Assembly (NCBI GenBank): GCA_030045755.1
Contig: JASIEW010000036.1
Span: 1 to 6,394 of the forward strand
Source of the DNA: Nitrososphaerales archaeon
GTDB taxonomy: Archaea > Thermoproteota > Nitrososphaeria > Nitrososphaerales > UBA183
DNA length: 6,394 bases
Direction of reading: 5' to 3'
The position numbers were made by a program, and so were the translations under genes. Shown piece after piece: positions 1 through 4,759 of the stretch. Under the pieces are notes generated by a model. It was given only the letters and a program-made list of their open reading frames with translations, ran no database searches and was not told the DNA's origin. Positions within the stretch are counted from its first letter, which is position 1, and the number at the start of each line of letters is the position of its first letter.

Positions 1-174
1 CTGGTCGACGCTGGGACTACATCGGGCCTCTCACTGAACTTCGACGCGGCCAACGAGGACGCGCAGAAGGTCATGGAAGAGGCGGCTTCGGTCGCGGAGC
101 AGCGCATGAGAGAGAGTTTTCCCGAAATCCCGGCCGGCGCGCTCTCATACGACGACGAGGGCCTTACAGCATAA
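1..174 (+). CDS. C-terminal fragment of an unidentified protein
   Basis: An open frame runs in from the left edge and ends at TAA 172-174, giving the last 57 residues of a protein. It begins with a Gly/Thr/Ser-rich turn (VDAGTTSGLSL). A helix rich in Ala, Glu, Gln and Met follows, at about residues 16-39, and the tail is acidic (SYDDEGLTA). High GC at third codon positions matches the neighbouring genes, so I take it as real coding sequence. A carboxy-terminal amphipathic helix of this kind occurs in many archaeal proteins, PAC2-type chaperones among them, but no diagnostic motif is visible and I do not assign a function. The gene ends 93 nt before the next start, and that next gene has its own promoter, so the two are probably not co-transcribed. 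Confidence 0.7.
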   Translation: MVDAGTTSGLSLNFDAANEDAQKVMEEAASVAEQRMRESFPEIPAGALSYDDEGLTA

Positions 175-236
175 CCGGGCGAAGCGTCTCATCTCCTATG
201 AGGGCAACGGTAAACATGGATTATTGTTCGGCTCGG

Positions 237-244
237 CTTAAATC
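237..244 (+). promoter_or_regulatory. TATA box for the CAP-domain gene
   Basis: CTTAAATC is a full match to the archaeal YTTAWANN TATA consensus. Its centre lies 27.5 nt before TTG 268, so transcription should begin at or next to the start codon. This is the best box in the 93-nt gap. The leaderless reading is inferred from spacing only. Confidence 0.6.
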
Positions 245-267
245 TCTGAACGGCCTTCAATGCCTAG

Positions 268-1365
268 TTGAAGGTCAGGACGAACCAAGGAGATGTACCG
301 AAGGATGAACCCAGCATGAAAGGGACCGCCGCCCTCATGGTCGTTGCCATAGTACTCTTGGCGTCGTTCGTGTTCTACGGCCCCGAAATCTCCTCAGCGC
401 TAGGGTCCGTCCCTGGAGTCATCTCCAAGCTGGCGTCGTACACCTCCAACACAGCGGGAGACGACATCACGGCCCACTCCTACTCGCCGCTGATAGGCAA
501 CGGCTCGGCGGACATCATCTTCCCTCCGGACTATAGTGTGCTAGCCGCCTATGCCCTGCAATTGATCAACTGGGACCGCGCGAACTTCAGCGCCCCTCCT
601 GTTACCCTGGGAAACAACTCAGCCGGCCAACAACACGCCGACTCCATGCTCAGATACGGCTACTTCGCCCACTGGGACACGCAGGGGTACAAGCCGTACA
701 TGAGATTCACTCTCCTGGGGGGCACGGGCGCAGACTTCGAGAACATCGCCTACATCTATGACCCGGGCGCCAACTACAACACCGCGTCGGTCGAGGGGGC
801 CATCAAGACCCTCGAATACGACATGGTCTACAACGACCAGGCTTGTTGCAACAACGGACACAAGGACAACATCATCAACCCGCTCCACGACGAGGTCTCG
901 ATCGGGATAAGCTACAACAGCACCAGCGTCTACTTCGACGAGGAATTCGAGAGCGTCTACATCAGCAACTTCTCGCTTTCGATATCGGACTCCAACTATG
1001 TGACGATAAGCGGAGTCCCCATCCATCCCGCAGTGACCGACAACGTCAGCTCGATCTATGTGGCTTACGACCCAACGCCGCAACCCGAGACCCCCGCGCA
1101 GCTCAACAGCGGGCCGCGTGAGTACACGCCTGGTACGATAATCGGCGGGGTCCTTCCACCCGGCGTCCTCGGCATGTGCGGGGAGTTTGAGGAAGGAGTC
1201 ACCGTCTGCGCCGGGACGTGGACCTTCACTCAGACGCAGGTGGACGTGGGCTTTTCGCTCAACAGCTTCATCAACCAATATGGCGCGGGCGTCTACACTC
1301 TCTACATGATCACAGGACCGAGCACCAATCAGGCGATCACCACGTACTCCCTGTTCATCAATTGA
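268..1365 (+). CDS. Membrane-anchored CAP (SCP/PR1-like) domain surface protein
   Basis: This 365-residue protein has a short N-terminal tail, one hydrophobic segment at about residues 19-37 (uncleaved anchor or signal peptide), a Ser/Thr/Asn-rich linker to about 90, and a CAP domain at about 92-235. Visible CAP signatures are QQHADSM (His123), FAHWDTQG (His135), ENIAY (Glu158) and the GHKDNIINPLHDEVSIGI block (His198), which corresponds to the GHRxNIL region of bacterial SCP proteins. The remaining residues, about 236-365, look like a beta-rich extracellular domain with Cys304 and Cys314, a possible disulfide; Cys193-Cys194 are inside the CAP domain. It should face the outside of the cell. 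CAP domains are known in bacteria and archaea, but their prokaryotic substrates are mostly unknown, so no reaction is assigned. TTG 268 is the first possible start after an in-frame TAG (265-267) and sits 27.5 nt from a good TATA box. ATG 316 (residue 17), just before the hydrophobic segment, is the alternative. Confidence 0.85.
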   Translation: MKVRTNQGDVPKDEPSMKGTAALMVVAIVLLASFVFYGPEISSALGSVPGVISKLASYTSNTAGDDITAHSYSPLIGNGSADIIFPPDYSVLAAYALQLINWDRANFSAPPVTLGNNSAGQQHADSMLRYGYFAHWDTQGYKPYMRFTLLGGTGADFENIAYIYDPGANYNTASVEGAIKTLEYDMVYNDQACCNNGHKDNIINPLHDEVSIGISYNSTSVYFDEEFESVYISNFSLSISDSNYVTISGVPIHPAVTDNVSSIYVAYDPTPQPETPAQLNSGPREYTPGTIIGGVLPPGVLGMCGEFEEGVTVCAGTWTFTQTQVDVGFSLNSFINQYGAGVYTLYMITGPSTNQAITTYSLFIN

Positions 1366-1379
1366 CGCGTATCGGTTTT

Positions 1380-1802
1380 CTACTTCATCTCTGACCTGAT
1401 CGACAGCGCGACCTGTCTCATCTCTTCGGCCGTGAACGTCTTCCTTCCCATCGTGCCGCCCTTGTCGACCATCTTCACCGGTATCACGTGGATGTGCACG
1501 TGGGCCACAGCTTGGTCTGCCGCTTTCCCGTTGTTCTGGACGAACCTGAAGCCGTCCGCCTTGATCGCTCTGACGACGGCCCTCGATACCCGGGACGCGA
1601 CCTTGAAGAGGTCGGCGACCGCGGCTTCATCCATGTCCCAGATGGTCTCTCCATGCTGTTTGGGGCAGACTAACGTGTGTCCCCTTGAGAGGGGGAACGC
1701 GTCGAGGAACGCTATGTGCCTGCTATCCTCGTAGACTATGTTGGAAGGCGCTCTTCCTAGGACTATCTGACAGAATATGCAGCTGCCCGCTTCTGATGCC
1801 AT
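1380..1802 (-). CDS. HIT-family (histidine triad) nucleotide-binding protein
   Basis: This 140-residue cytosolic protein has the normal length for a single-domain HIT/HINT enzyme. The histidine triad is HVHIHVI at residues 101-107, with His103/His105 in the catalytic region. The preceding NNGKAADQAVAH matches the usual N-x-G-x-x-A-x-Q-x-V-x-H run. CIFC (Cys8, Cys11) is the CxxC zinc pair common in bacterial and archaeal HINT proteins, with His50 a likely further ligand. LDAFPLSRGHTLVCPKQH at 33-50 is the conserved phosphate-side strand and loop. Family members hydrolyse nucleoside phosphoramidates or related AMP-linked compounds; the in vivo substrate here is unknown. A TAG stop lies in frame just upstream, so ATG 1802 is the first possible start. 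The gene converges on the CAP gene with a gap of only 14 nt and is divergent from the zinc-ribbon gene. Confidence 0.93.
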   Translation of the reverse strand: MASEAGSCIFCQIVLGRAPSNIVYEDSRHIAFLDAFPLSRGHTLVCPKQHGETIWDMDEAAVADLFKVASRVSRAVVRAIKADGFRFVQNNGKAADQAVAHVHIHVIPVKMVDKGGTMGRKTFTAEEMRQVALSIRSEMK

Positions 1803-1836
1803 GGAACTCGACTACCGTTTCGGGTGGGTGGCAAGC

Positions 1837-1844
1837 GCCCTAAA
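1837..1844 (-). promoter_or_regulatory. Weak TATA-like element for the HIT gene
   Basis: Read on the minus strand this is TTTAGGGC, a partial match to YTTAWANN. Its centre is 38.5 nt from ATG 1802, which would leave a leader of about 11 nt with no Shine-Dalgarno motif. It is the only AT-rich stretch close upstream, but it does not follow the 27-nt spacing seen for the other genes. Confidence 0.25.
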
Positions 1845-1861
1845 GGATTGCTGCATAGTTC

Positions 1862-1869
1862 CTTAATAC
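1862..1869 (+). promoter_or_regulatory. TATA-like box for the zinc-ribbon gene
   Basis: CTTAATAC matches YTTAWANN except at position 6. Its centre is 27.5 nt before TTG 1893, the same spacing as at other genes in the window, and this decides the start of the downstream gene. Confidence 0.45.
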
Positions 1870-1892
1870 CAGCGGACGGTTTGACTGGCGCC

Positions 1893-2051
1893 TTGATCTG
1901 CGAGAAGTGCCACGCCGGACAGATGCTGGAATACGAGAGGATAGTAGGCACGGCAGCGAAGTCCGTTACGATCCGAGGAGAGAGGTGCGAAAGGTGTGGG
2001 TTTACGAGCCTGAGCAACGACGACGACATATGGCAGGCGATCGGCCTCTAA
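1893..2051 (+). CDS. Small zinc-ribbon protein (MqsA/YgiT-type finger)
   Basis: With a start at TTG 1893 this is a 52-residue protein holding one zinc ribbon and little else. CEKC at residues 3-6 and CERCG at 32-36 supply four cysteines, about 25 residues apart. The stretch between them, ending VTIRGERCERCGF, resembles the antitoxin-type MqsA/YgiT zinc ribbon, in which a short strand precedes the second CxxC. The helix-turn-helix domain of MqsA itself is absent. An acidic tail (SNDDDIW) follows. The frame is open back to GTG 1824, but that would place the first 23 codons across the upstream promoter region, whereas TTG 1893 lies 27.5 nt from a TATA-like box and just ahead of the first cysteine. 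The stop overlaps the stop of the convergent metallopeptidase. A nucleic-acid-binding or regulatory role is possible but not shown. It is not proven to pair with the neighbouring peptidase. Confidence 0.7.
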   Translation: MICEKCHAGQMLEYERIVGTAAKSVTIRGERCERCGFTSLSNDDDIWQAIGL

Positions 2052-2422
2052 CCCTGCTCCATGCGTGACCCCGCAGCACCGACTGCGATTCTTTTGTAGG
2101 CCTCGATGAAACCCGCCGCGTATCTGTCCGCCTGCTTCTCGGTGCCTCTGTGAGCTCCGCTCGTGGACCGCAGGTGATGGTAGAACTCGTGAATCATCAC
2201 GAAAGGATTGTAAAGGAACTCCCTCTTTGCTGCGAGAATCTCTTTCCTTCGCAGAGAGTAGACGGCTGCCACACCCTTGGTCCTCCCCTCAACCACGCCT
2301 ACTCCCAGTCTTGGTTCCTCGACTTTGTACCACCGGCACAGGGCCCTGATTGCTTCTTCGGTCCTAGAGTCCAAAATCAAGGCGACGATGTACGCCTTCC
2401 CTCTGTCGTCAGGGTCGTCCAC
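2048..2422 (-). CDS. Small HExxH metallopeptidase (ImmA/IrrE-like arrangement)
   Basis: This 124-residue protein has the zinc-peptidase motif HEFYH at residues 78-82 and, 13 residues later, E95-KQAD-RYA. That is the glutamate-and-alanine pattern supplying the third zinc ligand in gluzincin-type enzymes such as ImmA/IrrE (HExxH followed by ExxAxxFA). The N-terminal half (about 10-60) predicts as an alpha/beta substrate-edge region, with a strand-like YIVALIL and the segment VGVVEGRTKGVAAVYSL just before the active-site helix. No signal peptide or membrane segment is present, so it should be cytosolic. ImmA relatives cleave transcription regulators; the target here is unknown and no helix-turn-helix domain is fused. 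GTG 2422 is the only start close to a TATA box (26.5 nt). There is no other ATG, GTG or TTG back to the in-frame TAA upstream. The last bases overlap the convergent zinc-ribbon stop. Confidence 0.8.
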   Translation of the reverse strand: MDDPDDRGKAYIVALILDSRTEEAIRALCRWYKVEEPRLGVGVVEGRTKGVAAVYSLRRKEILAAKREFLYNPFVMIHEFYHHLRSTSGAHRGTEKQADRYAAGFIEAYKRIAVGAAGSRMEQG

Positions 2423-2444
2423 GTTGGTCCGAGCATCGCGAGCT

Positions 2445-2452
2445 CTCTTAAG
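2445..2452 (-). promoter_or_regulatory. TATA-like box for the metallopeptidase gene
   Basis: On the minus strand this reads CTTAAGAG, a match to YTTAWANN except at position 6. Its centre is 26.5 nt from GTG 2422, supporting leaderless initiation there. Confidence 0.5.
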
Positions 2453-2485
2453 CTGTCGACCGGCCGCTTATCGTTGAGCTGATGG

Positions 2486-2677
2486 TCAGTATTCCTTGAT
2501 TTCGTTGTTCAACTTGGGTCTTGACCTCTCACGCTCCATGAACCCAATGGGCAGACGGAGACACATCAGGCTGGACGGTCCCAGAGGCATGAGGCTGAAG
2601 GGGACGCCGTCGTTGTTCTCTGTTGGGTAACCTTCGATAATCCATAGGACGCGGTAGGGCCAGCGCACCCTCTGCAC
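2486..2677 (-). CDS. Doubtful 63-residue hypothetical protein
   Basis: An ORF from GTG 2677 to TGA 2486-2488 fills most of the gap between the metallopeptidase and MIP18 genes. About three quarters of its third codon positions are G or C, similar to nearby real genes. The translation alternates plausibly between strand-like (RVLWIIEGY, SLMCLRLPIGF) and loop segments, ending in a charged tail (MERERSRPKLNNEIKEY). It has no known motif. Its start is 27 nt downstream of the MIP18 stop on the same strand, so it could be read from that transcript, but there is no Shine-Dalgarno sequence and no TATA box at the leaderless distance. It may be a real small protein, a decayed gene remnant, or chance. 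If it is false, the 282-nt stretch 2423-2704 holds only the metallopeptidase promoter. Confidence 0.35.
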   Translation of the reverse strand: MQRVRWPYRVLWIIEGYPTENNDGVPFSLMPLGPSSLMCLRLPIGFMERERSRPKLNNEIKEY

Positions 2678-2704
2678 GTCACTGAGTTCTTACGTTCAGC
2701 GCGG

Positions 2705-3052
2705 TTACTTGGTAGCCTGCGGCGCGCCTCCAGGGTCGGCGCCTCCCGCTGGCTTGTTGACCTGCCTGTTGATCGCCTCTGCGAAATAGTGCCCGGTCAC
2801 TACCACCTTGACGGTTTTCACCCCTTTGACGCCCATCAGGTTGTCTCTGAGGTCTTGGGATATCTTCAAGGCGAAGACCGGCGGACAGAACTGGGTGGTC
2901 GCGTGGTACTCGACGTCGACCTCTCCGTCTTTGATGTCCAGCTTGTCGATGAGGTTCATCTCTACTATCGGCATGCCTATCTCCGGGTCCACAATCTTGG
3001 AAATCTCACGCTGAACCTCCTTCACGTCCACCTGCTCTGCCGACATCCCCAT
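2705..3052 (-). CDS. MIP18/DUF59-family metal-sulfur cluster assembly protein
   Basis: This 115-residue protein covers the MIP18 fold at about residues 8-98. DPEIGMPIVEMNLI at 22-35 matches the family's N-terminal DPE-x-G block. TTQFCPP at 52-58 carries Cys56 in the conserved T-x-x-CP position that receives or delivers iron or a cluster. VKTVKVVVTGHYFAEAINRQV at about 78-98 corresponds to the C-terminal strand and helix with a conserved His-x3-Glu-x-Ile-Asn pattern. Family members (SufT, PaaD, eukaryotic MIP18/CIA2) help mature Fe-S proteins in the cytosol. A short low-complexity tail rich in Gly, Pro and Ala (about 100-115) follows the domain. ATG 3052 is preferred over ATG 3046 because it lies 27.5 nt from a consensus TATA box. 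No suf genes are adjacent; the gene is divergent from the methyltransferase. Confidence 0.9.
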   Translation of the reverse strand: MGMSAEQVDVKEVQREISKIVDPEIGMPIVEMNLIDKLDIKDGEVDVEYHATTQFCPPVFALKISQDLRDNLMGVKGVKTVKVVVTGHYFAEAINRQVNKPAGGADPGGAPQATK

Positions 3053-3075
3053 TCCACACTGATTGCGCCACTTCC

Positions 3076-3083
3076 GCTATAAA
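3076..3083 (-). promoter_or_regulatory. TATA box for the MIP18 gene
   Basis: Read on the minus strand this is TTTATAGC, a full match to YTTAWANN. It is centred 27.5 nt before ATG 3052, which predicts a leaderless transcript. It lies inside the longest possible methyltransferase reading frame, which argues against the upstream TTG 3063 as that gene's start. Confidence 0.65.
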
Positions 3084-3107
3084 AGATTGCATAGGTGCGC
3101 CGACAAC

Positions 3108-3115
3108 TTTACACG
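3108..3115 (+). promoter_or_regulatory. TATA-like box for the O-methyltransferase gene
   Basis: TTTACACG matches YTTAWANN except at position 5. Its centre is 26.5 nt before GTG 3138, the same spacing as at other genes here. Confidence 0.45.
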
Positions 3116-3137
3116 ACGGGGGCCCACCCGACCTCTT

Positions 3138-3707
3138 GTGACTCCCGAGCAAGTCATGAAGGAGATAGAGGAAACTGCGCCGGGTCTCGGGCTGCCGATA
3201 ATCGGGCCGAAACGGGGGGCCATACTGGACGAGGTGGTCTCGAAGCATAGGCCGTCTGCCATACTCGAGGTGGGGACGCTCGTCGGGTATAGCGCGATTC
3301 GGATGGCCAGGCATCTGAAGCCCGGGCAAAAAGTGACCTGCGTTGAACTTCGCGAGGACATGGCTGGGACTGCGCGTTCCAACGCTGCGAAAGCGGGGCT
3401 CTCCGACCGCATCGAAGTCATCGTGGGTGACGCAAGGAGAGTTCTGCCCACACTCACGGGCAGGTTCGACATGATCTTTCTCGACGCGGTAAAGGGCGAC
3501 TACCTCGCCTATCTGAAGGACACAGAGCACCTTCTGACAAAGGGGGGCGTCGTGGTCGCGGACAACGTGAAGTCTCATGCGAGCGAAGTGGCTAGTTACC
3601 TCGAATACGTCAGAAGGTCGGGCAGGTATACCAGCAGCTACAGGGAATCCGAGTCCAACTACGGCACCGACGCGGGCGATGCTGCAGAAGTGAGCATCAA
3701 GACCTGA
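3138..3707 (+). CDS. COMT-like SAM-dependent O-methyltransferase
   Basis: This is a class I methyltransferase of the Methyltransf_3/24 (COG4122) type, 189 residues from GTG 3138. Motif I, which binds S-adenosylmethionine, is LEVGTLVGYS at residues 43-52. CVELRED at 68-74 carries the acidic residue that contacts the ribose, and VGDARRVLP at 96-104 is the adenine-side motif. FLDAVKGDY at 114-122 and ADNV at 141-144 hold Asp116, Asp142 and Asn143, at the positions of the divalent-metal ligands in catechol O-methyltransferase, so a metal-assisted O-methylation is likely; the acceptor is unknown. It is somewhat short, lacking the long N-terminal helix of plant and animal members. The frame is open to TTG 3063, but that region contains the divergent gene's TATA box, and GTG 3138 has its own box. 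ATG 3156 is another option. The 3' end overlaps the convergent oxidoreductase by 11 nt. Confidence 0.88.
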   Translation: MTPEQVMKEIEETAPGLGLPIIGPKRGAILDEVVSKHRPSAILEVGTLVGYSAIRMARHLKPGQKVTCVELREDMAGTARSNAAKAGLSDRIEVIVGDARRVLPTLTGRFDMIFLDAVKGDYLAYLKDTEHLLTKGGVVVADNVKSHASEVASYLEYVRRSGRYTSSYRESESNYGTDAGDAAEVSIKT

Positions 3708-4704
3708 ACCCTGCCGCCAAGCCTTTCCATTCGTCCCGACCGTCGAAGTGCTTGTACAGCCTAATCCTGTCCACGAGCCCCCGATATCTCTTCGTCAGGA
3801 TTCCTCCCATGTCGCTCGACGACCCTTCTACCACGAACTCTCGGAGCAACTCGTCTGTCACTTCCCCTGTCATTCTGTCCCACTCTCCTCTGAGTGAAAG
3901 CCTACGCAACCTCTCCCCGACGTCTCCCCAACCGTGAAGGTCCAGGAGCGCCCTGTACGTCTTGGTGGATGCGTAGAACGCGATCTGCTGCCGGTAGAGC
4001 TCCCTGAGCCTCGCGACTTCGGCCTCGGTGTCTCCTACCGCCGCGAAGACAGAGGCCGCCACCTCGACATCGGCCCTCTTCCTTCCGGCCCTGCTCAATC
4101 CTCTTTGGAGGCCGGTCATGACCACCTCCCTCAGATACCTCGGAGTATGAAGCGGATGGACGTGGAGGCCGTCGCCCACAGATCCCGCGACGCTGCACAT
4201 GGTCCCGTTTACGCCTGCCACGTAGATCGGGATTTCAGGATGTGCAATCGGGCCCGGATTGAAGAACGGGGTCATCAGGTTGAGCTGGTAGAACTTTCCT
4301 TCAAAGTCCAGTGTGCCACCCGTCTGCCAGTTGCGCCAGACCGCCCTGAGCGCGAGCACGTACTCCCTCATTTTGCGCGCGGGAGCCTCCCACCTCATCC
4401 CGAACCTGCGCTCGATGTGACCTTTCACCTGACTACCAAGCCCAAGTTTTAGCCTCCCATCCGACAGGTTCTGAAGATCCCAGCCCGCATAGGCCATGGT
4501 CGTCGGACTTCGGGTGAACGCCAACGCAATCGAGCTTCCAATCCCTATCCTCTTGGTGCTGACGGAGGCGAGGGCGAGTTGCACGAAGGGATCGTGCCGG
4601 GTCTCGTTCACCCAGAAGCAGTCAAATCCGAACTCCTCGGCTTTCTTGGCCAGTGCAGGAATCTCGGCCGGAGACCCTACCGCTGTCTCCACGTCGAGCT
4701 TCAT
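3697..4704 (-). CDS. LLM-class F420-dependent oxidoreductase (MSMEG_2256-like)
   Basis: This 335-residue protein has the length and layout of the luciferase-like monooxygenase TIM barrel. Its order of motifs closely follows the F420-dependent subgroup named after MSMEG_2256, as I remember it: AKKAEEFGFDCFWVNETRHDPF at about 19-40, AFTRSPTTMAYAGWDLQNLSDGRLKLGLGSQVKGHIERRFGM at about 62-103, LMTPFFNPGP at 143-152, IYVAGVN at 160-166, VHPLHTPRYLREV at 182-194 and FYASTKTYRALLDLHGWGD at 243-261. Such enzymes transfer hydride between coenzyme F420 and an organic substrate in the cytosol; the substrate is not predictable. F420 use is inferred from the subgroup. The frame is open 31 codons further, to 4797, but ATG 4704 begins the natural first strand (MKLDVETAV) and is 26.5 nt from a TATA box. 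The gene is divergent from a transporter, which might export or import a related compound; that is conjecture. Confidence 0.92.
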   Translation of the reverse strand: MKLDVETAVGSPAEIPALAKKAEEFGFDCFWVNETRHDPFVQLALASVSTKRIGIGSSIALAFTRSPTTMAYAGWDLQNLSDGRLKLGLGSQVKGHIERRFGMRWEAPARKMREYVLALRAVWRNWQTGGTLDFEGKFYQLNLMTPFFNPGPIAHPEIPIYVAGVNGTMCSVAGSVGDGLHVHPLHTPRYLREVVMTGLQRGLSRAGRKRADVEVAASVFAAVGDTEAEVARLRELYRQQIAFYASTKTYRALLDLHGWGDVGERLRRLSLRGEWDRMTGEVTDELLREFVVEGSSSDMGGILTKRYRGLVDRIRLYKHFDGRDEWKGLAAGFRS

Positions 4705-4726
4705 CGACGCTCGTCTCAAGAGACGG

Positions 4727-4734
4727 CTCTTAAA
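4727..4734 (-). promoter_or_regulatory. TATA-like box for the LLM oxidoreductase gene
   Basis: On the minus strand this reads TTTAAGAG, a match to YTTAWANN except at position 6. It is centred 26.5 nt from ATG 4704. It overlaps the opposite-strand box of the transporter by six bases. Confidence 0.55.
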
Positions 4735-4736
4735 CC
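4729..4736 (+). promoter_or_regulatory. TATA box for the EamA transporter gene
   Basis: CTTAAACC is a full match to YTTAWANN. Its centre is 27.5 nt before the ATA codon at 4760, predicting a transcript that starts on that adenine. It overlaps the TATA-like box of the divergent LLM gene, so the two promoters share binding sequence. Confidence 0.6.
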
Positions 4737-4759
4737 CAGGACGTGCGAGACCGCCTGGG

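Noticed and set aside
619..1278. 219-residue open frame on the minus strand
   Set aside because: It lies wholly antisense to the CAP-domain gene, whose motifs are clear. The translation is low-complexity (Val/Asp/Arg/Gly), as expected from GC-biased antisense codons.
3006..3578. 190-residue open frame on the minus strand
   Set aside because: It is antisense to the methyltransferase and runs through the divergent promoter region; no domain is recognisable.
4496..4759. N-terminal 88-codon extension of the transporter from ATG 4496
   Set aside because: It is antisense to the N-terminal half of the oxidoreductase coding region, non-helical and unlike any EamA protein; the true N-terminus should lie just before the first membrane helix.
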